Shown here piece by piece: positions 25,757 through 34,348 of a stretch of DNA of 64,000 nucleotides. The DNA is from JAHQVK01 sp036788295 (lineage in GTDB: Bacteria; Myxococcota; Kuafuiibacteriia; Kuafuiibacteriales; Kuafuiibacteriaceae): NCBI GenBank assembly GCA_036788295.1, contig DAIQNR010000014.1, positions 21,924 through 85,923 of the forward strand, in the 5' to 3' direction. The notes beneath the pieces are model-generated. The model was not told where the DNA came from. It did no database searches and worked only from the letters and a program-made list of their open reading frames with translations. Position 1 is the first letter of the stretch. Each line of letters begins with the position of its first letter. A program made the translations under genes and the position numbers.

Positions 25757-27757
25757 TCATGCCTGGTTTTGCCCCTCGCTCGCCAGCTCAGCGAGCCCAG
25801 GAGAGCCGGACTTGCGCCGCAGCTGGCTCAATCCGCCGCTTTGGTGCTGCGACGCCTGCGAACCGGCGCGCTCGAGGAGCTCGGTGGCCAGGTGGACGAG
25901 GTCCCGCTCGGTCAGGATGCCCACGAGCCGACCCGCCTCGACCACCGGCAGCGCGCTCAGCCGGCGGTCTCGCATCAGCTGCATGGCCACGAGCGTATCC
26001 GTGGTGGGCTCCACCGTCACCGGGTCCTTCTCCATGACCTCGCCGACCTCTCGGCCGGAGGCGCCGCCTTCCCTCGCGAATGCGCGGAGAAAGGCCCTGT
26101 GGCTCACGATCCCGACGAGCTGGCCGTCCGCGTCCTCGACGGGGACGTGGCGGACCTCGTGCCAATCCATGAGGTTCGCGGCCAGCTCGACCACGTCGTC
26201 GGCCCGCACGGAATACAGGTCGGTGCTCATCAGCTGGCCCACCGACCCGCGGCTGCGGCGCCACGGCTCCCGCTGCCGAAGCGGCGAGGCCAGCGGCCAG
26301 CTCGATACGGGGGCCCCGCTGCCCTCGTTTTCGACCATCGCCGCGGTCAGGGTCCGCATCCGCTGCTCCGGTGCGACCGAGCCGAGCGCCCCCAGCGAGT
26401 CGAGCGCCCATCGGGCGCCGGTGCGGCCGCTCTTCACCCTGGCCTCGATGGTCCCCAGGTAGTGGCCGATGTCGTCGGCGTCCACGCCCCGCTCGCTCAG
26501 GCCCCGCTCCGCCGCCGGGAGCAGGACGTCGAGGATCAGGCGGTCCGCCGGGTACGAGGTGCCGTCCAGCCACCGGAGCTGGGCTTCGAGTCCGTGGCGA
26601 GCGGCCCGAAAGAAGTTCTCTTTCGCGTCATCGAACGGCATCCGGCTGGGCAGCTCCGAACCGAGCGGGGCGAGCCCGGTCATCACGCCGAAGAAGAACG
26701 CGGCGTTGGCCATTTCATCGACCACGCTCGGGCCCGAGGGCAGCGCGCGGTTCTCGATCCGCAGGTGCGCGACGCCGCCGGCCCGGCCGAAGCACAAGCG
26801 GTTCCAGCGGTACACCGTTCCGGCGTGCATCGAGAGCGCCGACAGCCGTGGCACCTCTCCCCGATCGAGGACCGCCATCGGGGCCTCGTCCGCCTGCCGG
26901 CAGCGCACGATCGGCCGAAACCGGGAGACGTTCTCGCGGAACTGCTCCACCGGGCTGCCTTCGAGCCACCGGCTGCCGAAGAACACCCGAGGCGGCTCCC
27001 CCTTCTGCCGTCCAGCCCTCGTCCGCAGGTCCACCGAGCACTCGAACAGCGCCACCCTGGTCTCGCTCCACAGCCGGCGACCAAATAGGGTCGGCGAGTT
27101 CGCCGCGGCGGCGAGCAGCGGAGCCGTGACGGCTTGAGAGAGGTTGTAGGCGGCGCAGGCCGCGTCGGGGTCCACCTGCAGGTGAAGCTGCAAAGAGGTG
27201 TTGCACGACTCGAGCATCACGTTGTCGTGGGTGACCTCGAGGGTGTCGAGCCCGCGGATTCGGACCTCGACGTCTCCGCCCCGCTCCGCCCGAAGGGCCC
27301 GATCCAGCTCCCGGTAGCGGTCCTCCGGGGTCATGTTGTCGAGGCCGAGGTCCGAGGGCCGAAGCGTGGGGAGGATCCCGGTCAGGAGCAGGCCGGCGCC
27401 TCGGGCTCGGGCGGCCCCTCGGGCGCACGCGAGCAGCGACTCGAGCTCGCCCCGCATCGCCTTCAGGCAGCTCCCGCCGAACCCCTGGGGAGACAGGTTC
27501 GCCTCGAGATTGAACCGAGCGAGCTCGGTGGTGAGCCTCGGGTCGCCCACCGCCTCGAGCACTTCGAGCGCCACCGGGGCGGGCCGAAAGTCGGCGTCTA
27601 CGAGGAAGAACTCTTGCTCCGCCCCGATCCGGGCGACCCCCGACTCGATTCGACCGTCCAGGACCATGCGCTCGAGCGCTTTGACGTCGGACAACAGGGC
27701 CCGCATGTAGCCGGCCGCGTCGCCCGAAGACGAGGTTGCGACGTTCGGGTCCCCCAT
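25757..27757 (-). CDS. GCS2-type glutamate-cysteine ligase-like enzyme with C-terminal CBS pair
   Basis: A 666-residue fusion. Residues ~25-440 match the carboxylate-amine ligase GCS2 family: GAEQEFFLVD near residue 46, NTSLQLHLQV, and HLRIENRALPSGPSVVDE. These enzymes join glutamate to an amine such as cysteine using ATP. Residues ~505-625 hold two CBS domains (VGQLMSTDLYSVRADDVVEL... and VGEVMEKDPVTVEPTTDTL...), which usually bind adenosyl ligands and regulate the partner domain. Glutamate-cysteine ligases of this type normally lack CBS domains, so nucleotide control of activity is a reasonable inference. It heads an operon with the AstE-like hydrolase. The true substrate may not be cysteine. 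Confidence 0.88.
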   Translation of the reverse strand: MGDPNVATSSSGDAAGYMRALLSDVKALERMVLDGRIESGVARIGAEQEFFLVDADFRPAPVALEVLEAVGDPRLTTELARFNLEANLSPQGFGGSCLKAMRGELESLLACARGAARARGAGLLLTGILPTLRPSDLGLDNMTPEDRYRELDRALRAERGGDVEVRIRGLDTLEVTHDNVMLESCNTSLQLHLQVDPDAACAAYNLSQAVTAPLLAAAANSPTLFGRRLWSETRVALFECSVDLRTRAGRQKGEPPRVFFGSRWLEGSPVEQFRENVSRFRPIVRCRQADEAPMAVLDRGEVPRLSALSMHAGTVYRWNRLCFGRAGGVAHLRIENRALPSGPSVVDEMANAAFFFGVMTGLAPLGSELPSRMPFDDAKENFFRAARHGLEAQLRWLDGTSYPADRLILDVLLPAAERGLSERGVDADDIGHYLGTIEARVKSGRTGARWALDSLGALGSVAPEQRMRTLTAAMVENEGSGAPVSSWPLASPLRQREPWRRSRGSVGQLMSTDLYSVRADDVVELAANLMDWHEVRHVPVEDADGQLVGIVSHRAFLRAFAREGGASGREVGEVMEKDPVTVEPTTDTLVAMQLMRDRRLSALPVVEAGRLVGILTERDLVHLATELLERAGSQASQHQSGGLSQLRRKSGSPGLAELASEGQNQA

Positions 27758-27815
27758 CAGCCCGCCTCCATGGCGGTACGGTACACCGCCCGGTTCGGCG
27801 ACGAGAACGGCGCAG

Positions 27816-28220
27816 TCAGAAATCGGACCCTTTGTCCCGAGGCAGCTCGGCCAGGGCTCCGTCCAATCCGGACACCGAGAGCTGCCCGGCCCCGCGCTCC
27901 AGCACCTCCGAGCGCACGACCGGTCCGGTCAAGGTGGCTTGCACGGCGCGGGTGCTGTCCACGAGCACGGCGACCCCGGCGGCGATCGCCATCCCGAGCA
28001 AACCCATGGCGGAGAAGAGGCCGGCGGCCACCACCACCCCTTGCCACCCCCCAGCGACCAGACCGCAGGAGCCAGCCGACACGGTGCAGGCCGCGGTGAT
28101 GATGCCACCGGCCTTCAAGACGTGGACGAGGGCCTCGAGCCGGCCGCGGCGGGCACGAGGCACTCGAGGGGGATCCCGGAGCGCCGCGAACGGGGTCCGG
28201 TACGAACGAAGTTCGGTCAT
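27816..28220 (-). CDS. Small two-helix membrane protein, function unknown
   Basis: About 134 residues with a basic N-terminus and two hydrophobic stretches (GGIITAACTVSAGSCGLVAGG and GVVVAAGLFSAMGLLGMAIAAGVAVLV, about residues 37-85), then a short soluble tail. No family is recognised. I used the ATG at 28220; an in-frame ATG at 28253 is possible, and neither has a good ribosome site. It lies between the Ser/Thr kinase gene and the GCS2 gene, all on the minus strand. Codon bias agrees with neighbouring genes, which is the main reason to keep it. Confidence 0.5.
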   Translation of the reverse strand: MTELRSYRTPFAALRDPPRVPRARRGRLEALVHVLKAGGIITAACTVSAGSCGLVAGGWQGVVVAAGLFSAMGLLGMAIAAGVAVLVDSTRAVQATLTGPVVRSEVLERGAGQLSVSGLDGALAELPRDKGSDF

Positions 28221-28281
28221 GCGCAGGAGATTCGGGGCCCAAGCCAAGCCCATGCAATCGGGTCTTTCCTCGCCGGCCCGA

Positions 28282-29856
28282 TCACAGCTGCATGCCGATC
28301 CGGCGGCACCGCCGGGCGACCTCCCGCCGCCCGGCAGAATCCAGTCCCCGCTGCACCGCTTTGGCCCCAGCGAGGTCCCGCTTCTGGCAGTGGGCCACGG
28401 CGAGGATCACGAAGGCCCGGCGGTCATCGTCTTCGGCGAGGCTCTGGCGGGCGAGGCGGATCGCCTCGTCCGGGTCGCGCTCGATGGCCCTCTCGGCGGC
28501 GGCCAGCTTGGGCGGCAGGGGGCGAGGCCGGACCGGGCGGCGCGGATGGATCGGCAGCACCGTGCCCCCGGCGTCCGCCGAGACGGTGCCGGCGTCGGCC
28601 GGGCCCAGCGCCGAAACGGGAGAGGTCCCGGCGTCGACCCGGTCCGCCGCCTCGGAGGTCGTCCCGGCGTCTCCGAGGTTTGCCCCGGTCGCGGTCCTGG
28701 TCTCGGCCCTCGGGGCAGGACCAGCCAAGACCCCCGCCGGTGACGTCCCTTTCGGTCTGGTGCTGGTCGCTGGGGTTCGACCAGCGCCGATACCGTACAC
28801 GGCGCCGGCGACCGCCCCGGCCACGACGACGGCGCCGGCCGCCAGCCCGAACCACCCCTTCGACCGGGCGGTGGCGGGTTTTGCGTCGGGCGGTTCGGAC
28901 AGGGGGGCGGGGCGCCGAAAGGTGTCCTCCATCGCGTCCGGGTCGGTGAATTGGTCGGGTCCCGGCGCCGGTCGAAGCCTCGGGCCCCGGGTCTCGAGTC
29001 CACCGAGCGCCAGGCGAAAGTCGTCCATGTCGCAGAACCGCCGCGCGCGGTCCTTCGACAGGGCCCGGTGCACCGCCTCCGCCACCGCCGCCGGCAGATC
29101 CGGGACCAGGCGCGCCAGCGGGGCCGGCTCCTCCTGCATCACCCTCCACAGCACCTGCGTGACGGTATCGCCGGGGAACGCCGGCCGACCGGCGAAGAAC
29201 TCGTACGCTATCGCCCCCACCGCGAACTGGTCGGCGCGACCGTCCACCGCGGCCGTGTCGCCCTGGGCCTGCTCCGGAGACATGTACCTCGGGGTGCCCA
29301 TCAAGCTCGCCCCCTGGGTGAGCACGGTCTGGGCGGTCTGGATCTTCGAGATCCCAAAATCCAGGACCTTGACGTGGGGGGCGGCCCCTTCGTGGGCCGG
29401 GGTGAGGAGGAACAGGTTCTCGGGCTTCAAGTCGCGGTGGACGACGCCCGCCCGGTGGGCGTGGGCGAGCGCGCTCGACATCTGCTCGAGGATCCGCATC
29501 GCCTCCGAGAACTCGAGCGGCGGCCCCCGACGGAGCCGTTCGCGCAGGTTCTGGCCCTCGAGCAGCTCCATCACCAGGTACGCGCGGCCGTCGTCGAGCA
29601 CGTTGAAGTCGAACACCTCCACGATGTGCGGGTGGCCGAGCTGGCTCGTGATCTCCGCCTCTCGCCGAAACCGCAAGAGCAGCTCTTCGCTCTCGTAGGC
29701 CTGCTCATGGAGCACCTTTATGGCCACCGGCCGGGGCAAGCGGGCGTGCTTGGCCCGCCACACCGCTCCCATGCCGCCCCGCCCGAGCAGCCGCTCGAGG
29801 ACGTAGGTGCCGTGGAGGGTGACGCCCGGGACCAGACTGGGGAGGTCCGCTTCCAC
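28282..29856 (-). CDS. Hanks-type Ser/Thr protein kinase with membrane anchor
   Basis: A 524-residue kinase. The N-terminal domain (~15-280) has the Gly loop GRGGMGAVWRAKH, the ATP Lys in VAIKVL, the catalytic loop HRDLKPEN, DFG and APE-like MSPEQAQ, so it should be active. A single membrane helix follows (~330-355, GLAAGAVVVAGAVAG). The C-terminal ~150 residues are DAGT/Ala/Pro-rich and end in a short helical region (ERDPDEAIRLARQSLAEDD) like one TPR. The kinase domain would be cytoplasmic and the tail periplasmic. The start is GTG at 29856, directly before the fold. It is divergent from a lipoprotein gene. Substrates are unknown. Confidence 0.95.
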   Translation of the reverse strand: MEADLPSLVPGVTLHGTYVLERLLGRGGMGAVWRAKHARLPRPVAIKVLHEQAYESEELLLRFRREAEITSQLGHPHIVEVFDFNVLDDGRAYLVMELLEGQNLRERLRRGPPLEFSEAMRILEQMSSALAHAHRAGVVHRDLKPENLFLLTPAHEGAAPHVKVLDFGISKIQTAQTVLTQGASLMGTPRYMSPEQAQGDTAAVDGRADQFAVGAIAYEFFAGRPAFPGDTVTQVLWRVMQEEPAPLARLVPDLPAAVAEAVHRALSKDRARRFCDMDDFRLALGGLETRGPRLRPAPGPDQFTDPDAMEDTFRRPAPLSEPPDAKPATARSKGWFGLAAGAVVVAGAVAGAVYGIGAGRTPATSTRPKGTSPAGVLAGPAPRAETRTATGANLGDAGTTSEAADRVDAGTSPVSALGPADAGTVSADAGGTVLPIHPRRPVRPRPLPPKLAAAERAIERDPDEAIRLARQSLAEDDDRRAFVILAVAHCQKRDLAGAKAVQRGLDSAGRREVARRCRRIGMQL

Positions 29857-29950
29857 CGGCCCGGTGCTACCACGAAACGGGCGCTCGCGACCGGCTGACC
29901 CACCGAGGGGCCGACGCGCATCCGGCGCCCTCCTGCTACGGTGCCGCTCC

Positions 29951-31486
29951 GTGCGATGCCTCGGACTGTCCTTCTGGACGCTCACCCTCCTCGGCGCCTG
30001 CGCCGGCAGCACCCCCGACGGGCGACCACCTCCGTTCTCCTCGGAGGCGGTGGTCGACCGGAAGGTCCTCACCGGTCCGGACGGGATCCGCGTCCGCTTG
30101 GTCCAGACCGATGACGCCGCCCTGGTCGAGCTCGCCCGGGTCCGAGAGGCCCTCGACGGCGCCGTGCTGTTGACCGAGCTCGGCGGCAGCCCGGCGGAGC
30201 GGACGTTCGAGACCGAGCTGAACGGCCGCGGAGCAAGGCTGCTCGTGCGAAAGGACCGAGCGTGGACCCTGACGCTCGGCGGCCCCGTCCGGCTCGAGGT
30301 GGACGAGGCCGCGTCGGCCGGGCTCGACCCATCGACGCTGATCGACGAGCATCTTCGCCAGCGGGCAAAGGGGCGGCTCTCGGCGCTCTCCCGCTTCGAC
30401 GCGGACGGGGCCCGCCGCGCCGCCGACGAAGGCCTCACCGAGGCGATGGCCCGCCTCGAAGAGCCGTGCGGGTTCGTTCCGAAGACGAAGATCGACTTCG
30501 AAGGGCTCGCGGAGTCGGACCTCGCTCGGTGGTCGATCGCGAGCTTCTGCGATTCGCCCCGCAGCGCGATCGCCCGGGCCTGCGCGGTGCCCGAGCTCAA
30601 GGAGGCGATGAAGACCGCGATCTCCTCGGTCGAGTGCCGGTTCGGCGACGCGCTCGGCCTCGAGGTCGAAGGGGACACGCTCCGCTACACGGTGCACTTC
30701 GAGACGGCCAACCAGGATCAAAGGGCGAGGGAGGCGTTCGACCAGCTGAGCCTGCTGGAGGGCCGCACCGTTCGGCAGGTGCGGCTCGACGCCGAGACCG
30801 TGGTCTGCGCCGAGCCCGGGGGAAGCAGCCGGATCGTGGTCCGGCCGGCGGAGGACAAAGAATCGGCCGGGGTCGCGTTTGGGTCCGGGGACGAGCTGGT
30901 GCTCACGCCGGCGAGCTGGGGCCTGTCGCAGGGTTGGTTCTTCGAGCCTCGGTACCCAAACCCATCCCACAACTCCGCCTTCCGAGGCTACGACCTCCGT
31001 TACTACTCATACATAGGCGTGGACGAGAAGAGCCGCTGCCAGCTTCGGTGCGGACCCAGGGAGATCCAGCTCGAGGAGCTCGCCGGGGACGACAAACGGG
31101 CGCTGCTCGAGTCGGTCCGCATCGTCCCCCGGCCCGACCCCAGGGTGGCCCACGCCCTCGCTCGCGACAAAAAGGGGGTCTACTTCTATGTGGACCGCGG
31201 GGCCACGGAGGCGACGGAGAAAGATTTCCGGCTGTACGTCGGGCCGCCGGGACGGGTCCGTCTTCAGAAGATGCGCGACATCGTGACCGACACCGAGGGC
31301 CAGATCTTTTCGAGCGTCCGCGGCCGCCTGAAGCTCTTCCTCGGGCGAAACGACGCCGAGTGGCAAGCGGGGCGAACGGTCCAGAAGTTGACCCGGGTTG
31401 ACCCCGCCGAAAACCTCGATCTCATCTATGGACGCCTCGGCGTCTACCTGGGCCAGCCTCTTCACACCCCGTGCGATCGTCTCTGA
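29951..31486 (+). CDS. Large lipoprotein, function unknown
   Basis: A 511-residue protein whose first residues (VRCLGLSFWTLTLLGACAG) form a signal peptide with lipobox LLGAC. The mature part is mostly soluble with several Cys residues and no family I recognise. It could sit on the outer membrane inner or outer leaflet. GTG start at 29951; a divergent Ser/Thr kinase lies 94 bases upstream and the convergent GT-C gene begins 4 bases after its stop. The window gives no clear clue to its job. Confidence 0.8.
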   Translation: MRCLGLSFWTLTLLGACAGSTPDGRPPPFSSEAVVDRKVLTGPDGIRVRLVQTDDAALVELARVREALDGAVLLTELGGSPAERTFETELNGRGARLLVRKDRAWTLTLGGPVRLEVDEAASAGLDPSTLIDEHLRQRAKGRLSALSRFDADGARRAADEGLTEAMARLEEPCGFVPKTKIDFEGLAESDLARWSIASFCDSPRSAIARACAVPELKEAMKTAISSVECRFGDALGLEVEGDTLRYTVHFETANQDQRAREAFDQLSLLEGRTVRQVRLDAETVVCAEPGGSSRIVVRPAEDKESAGVAFGSGDELVLTPASWGLSQGWFFEPRYPNPSHNSAFRGYDLRYYSYIGVDEKSRCQLRCGPREIQLEELAGDDKRALLESVRIVPRPDPRVAHALARDKKGVYFYVDRGATEATEKDFRLYVGPPGRVRLQKMRDIVTDTEGQIFSSVRGRLKLFLGRNDAEWQAGRTVQKLTRVDPAENLDLIYGRLGVYLGQPLHTPCDRL

Positions 31487-31490
31487 CTCC

Positions 31491-33269
31491 TCAACCCCCC
31501 TCGTCGGCGAGAAGCCTCGTGCAGTTCTGGTAGATCGTGTTGTCCTTGTCGTGAAAGAGATCGCGCTCGCGGCGAATCTCGGCCACCGCTTCGCAGCGCT
31601 GCACGATCGAGGAGAAGAACTCCACCATGAATTCCGGGACCTGGGTGCGATCGAGGTAACTATCCTTGTGCCAGACGACGAAGGTGTCGTAGCCGCGATC
31701 GAGCCAGTGTTCGAGCTTCCACTCCTCGAGCTGAACGGGCCAGTTGTAGACCTTCACCACGTTCACTTCGTCCGGAGGCGTGAACTCCAGACCGCCAAGA
31801 ATCCAGGGGTACTCTCGAATGTGGTATCCCTTCTGGGAATTCAAGAAGCGGAGTCGCTCCGGGTTTCGTAGCGGGACCTCGACCCCGTACTTCGCCCCGA
31901 GGCGAACGTGGCGCTCATGGACCTCCTCCCGCGCGGCGCGGTTTTGACGGAGCCGCACCGACCCCAGGTCGGGGACGAGGATCCGGCTCGTTTCCGGGTC
32001 GATGGCCGAAAGAATCTCGTGGGTGAGAAGCACTCCTCCGGGCGAGGAGAGGGCCTGCCGCACCACCTCAGTGGTCCCGACGGTTTGACCGAACAGGAGA
32101 AGGCCGGCTCCCACGAGAGCCGCGCCCCGCGCCCGGCCGGCCCGCGTCCGGGCGATGTCGAGAAAGGAGAACATCGCCAAGAGGCCCAAGGTCACGGTGA
32201 ACGGCATGAAGAGGCGGGCCTCGGTTCGGGGCCCCACGATGAGCGCCACCACCAACCATCCGGCGACCAGCGTGCCCCCGAGCCACCGAACCGAGGTCTT
32301 CGGGTTCAGGGCGACAGCGAAGACGATGGCGACGAGCCCGATGGGACCAAGACCCACCGCCCATTGGGCCATCGTGGGGAGCGCGTGGGTGGCAACGGTC
32401 GAGAGGCCGCCCTCCCGCAAGGACAGCTGGGATTGCACGACCTGGTACTCGACGAACTCGCCGAGGTTTACGAGCAGAGGGATCGACAGCAGCACCCAGG
32501 TCGCCGAAGCGACCGCCGCGGCGAGGCCTGCGTCCTGAGCCGTAGAGCGCAGTCGCTCGGGGCGAAGCGCGATCGAGCCGCCGAGCACTCCGGCGGCGAT
32601 GCTGGCGCCGGGAAAGATCCCGCTGTGCATGAAGGCGACGCCCACCCCGATGGCGAGACCGAGCCCGACCGCCCAGCGGCGAATCGGCTGCTCGAGGTAG
32701 AGGAGCGCGAAGAGGAGCGCGACGGCCATGCCGGCGGCGACCCCGTTTTGGGGCTTGGCCCAGTGAGCGAACCAGACCGACACCGGAGAGAGCACCGCGG
32801 CCGAGGCGAAAAAGAGCGCCGACCTCCGCTCGAACCCGATGTTCCGAACCGCGAGGTAGGCGATCGGCGCGACCAGCGCGCTGATGAACGCGTGGCCAAC
32901 GCGACCGGCGAGATAGAACGGGACCGGGTCGGCGAAGTAGAGCTCCTGGAACTCCCTCACGGAGTAGACGAGACCGAGCAGCCGCATGCCCGCGAACATC
33001 ACGCCGATGGACAGAGCGGTGAGGTAGCTCGTCACCTGCGGATAGAACAAGTCCTTGGGAAAGAACTCCCCCTGAAGAATCCGGACCGCTTGCCCGATGT
33101 ACTCGTCCATGGTCGTCGCGCCGTAGTTGACGCCGAGGACCCGGACCCCGAAAGCGGCGACCAACAGGATGAACGCGTCCCGTCCCATCGAACTGGCCAT
33201 TTCACAGCCGCCAACGAAAGCCAAGTCCGGCGAAGCGGGAGGGCGCGATCGCCCTCGACGGATTGACAT
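31491..33269 (-). CDS. GT-C-type membrane glycosyltransferase / mannosyltransferase
   Basis: A ~592-residue polytopic protein with about ten hydrophobic helices and the first-loop acidic motif TTMDEYIG (GT-C DxE/DE) that typifies ArnT/PMT-type transferases using polyprenyl-phosphate sugars. The C-terminal ~200 residues are soluble and periplasmic in prediction. It likely adds a sugar to a lipid, protein or polysaccharide at the outer face of the inner membrane. The ATG at 33269 has an excellent GGGGAGG site 6 bases upstream, but an alternative ATG at 33200 starts nearer the first helix. It diverges from a UDP-glucuronate decarboxylase homologue whose product, UDP-xylose, or a related sugar could feed it. 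Confidence 0.82.
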   Translation of the reverse strand: MSIRRGRSRPPASPDLAFVGGCEMASSMGRDAFILLVAAFGVRVLGVNYGATTMDEYIGQAVRILQGEFFPKDLFYPQVTSYLTALSIGVMFAGMRLLGLVYSVREFQELYFADPVPFYLAGRVGHAFISALVAPIAYLAVRNIGFERRSALFFASAAVLSPVSVWFAHWAKPQNGVAAGMAVALLFALLYLEQPIRRWAVGLGLAIGVGVAFMHSGIFPGASIAAGVLGGSIALRPERLRSTAQDAGLAAAVASATWVLLSIPLLVNLGEFVEYQVVQSQLSLREGGLSTVATHALPTMAQWAVGLGPIGLVAIVFAVALNPKTSVRWLGGTLVAGWLVVALIVGPRTEARLFMPFTVTLGLLAMFSFLDIARTRAGRARGAALVGAGLLLFGQTVGTTEVVRQALSSPGGVLLTHEILSAIDPETSRILVPDLGSVRLRQNRAAREEVHERHVRLGAKYGVEVPLRNPERLRFLNSQKGYHIREYPWILGGLEFTPPDEVNVVKVYNWPVQLEEWKLEHWLDRGYDTFVVWHKDSYLDRTQVPEFMVEFFSSIVQRCEAVAEIRRERDLFHDKDNTIYQNCTRLLADEGG

Positions 33270-33290
33270 CGAAGACCTCCCCTGGAAACG

Positions 33291-34259
33291 ATGACGCGCC
33301 GGCGGAAAGTGGGGTGCCAAGCGGTGAGACGACGCGTCATGGTCACCGGGGGGGCCGGCTTTCTCGGCTCCCATCTGTGCGACCGACTCATCGAGCAGGG
33401 TCATGATGTCCTGTGCGTAGACAACTATTTCACCGGTCGGCGCGACAACATCCGCCATCTCATGGGTCACCCCCACTTCGAGCTGGTGCGGCACGACGTG
33501 ACGTTCCCGCTCTACGTCGAAGTCGACGAGATCTACAACCTGGCCTGTCCGGCCTCCCCGATGCATTACCAGTCCGATCCGGTCCAGACCACGAAGACGA
33601 GCGTCCATGGCGCCATCAACATGCTCGGCCTCGCCAAGCGGACCCGGGCGCGGATCCTCCAGGCCTCGACGTCCGAGGTGTACGGGGACCCGGAGGAGCA
33701 TCCCCAGCCCGAGTCGTACTGGGGCCGGGTCAATCCCATTGGGCTTCGCAGCTGCTACGACGAAGGCAAGCGATGCGCCGAGACCCTGTTCTTCGACTAC
33801 CACCGCCAGCACCAGGTCGACATCAAGGTCGTTCGGATCTTCAACACCTACGGCCCCCGCATGGCGAGAAACGACGGCCGCGTGGTGAGCAACTTCATCG
33901 TGCAGGCGCTCGCCGGGCAAGACCTCACCCTCTACGGAGGCGGGAGCCAGACCCGCTCGTTTTGCTACGTCGATGACTTGGTAACGGCGCTGGTCGCCAT
34001 GATGGAGACCGAGCGGGGTTTCACCGGGCCGGTCAACGTCGGAAACCCCGTCGAGTTCACGATCGCCGAGCTCGCGCAGCTCGTCGTGGAGCTCACCGGG
34101 ACCCAGGCGCGGGTGGTGCACGCGCCGTTGCCGATGGACGACCCCCGTCAGCGTTGTCCGGACATTCGCCTCGCCGCCGATAAGCTCGGCTGGGCTCCCA
34201 CCGTGTCCTTGCGGGACGGCATCGAGCGGACCATCGAGTACTTCCGGCACGGCCCCTGA
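33291..34259 (+). CDS. UDP-glucuronate decarboxylase (UXS)-like NAD-dependent epimerase family enzyme
   Basis: A ~322-residue extended SDR. TGGAGFLGSHLCDRL (NAD-binding), HxDVT (VRHDVTFPLY), ASTSEVYGDP with the catalytic Ser/Thr, and the YxxxK-type RSCYDEGKRCAE closely match the UXS subgroup, as do RIFNTYGPRM and GGGSQTRSFCYV. It would convert UDP-glucuronate to UDP-xylose for surface polysaccharide. Start uncertain: ATG at 33291, or GTG at 33324, which would place MVTGGAG near the N-terminus as in most members. Only 21 bases separate the ATG from the divergent GT-C start. Confidence 0.88.
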   Translation: MTRRRKVGCQAVRRRVMVTGGAGFLGSHLCDRLIEQGHDVLCVDNYFTGRRDNIRHLMGHPHFELVRHDVTFPLYVEVDEIYNLACPASPMHYQSDPVQTTKTSVHGAINMLGLAKRTRARILQASTSEVYGDPEEHPQPESYWGRVNPIGLRSCYDEGKRCAETLFFDYHRQHQVDIKVVRIFNTYGPRMARNDGRVVSNFIVQALAGQDLTLYGGGSQTRSFCYVDDLVTALVAMMETERGFTGPVNVGNPVEFTIAELAQLVVELTGTQARVVHAPLPMDDPRQRCPDIRLAADKLGWAPTVSLRDGIERTIEYFRHGP

Positions 34260-34348
34260 GCCGAAGCTGGGTTCGCTGAGATGTAGCGCTCGAGAAAGGC
34301 AAACGCCTCCTTCGCCATCGCCGGCTCTTGCCCGTACCCTCTCGTGCC

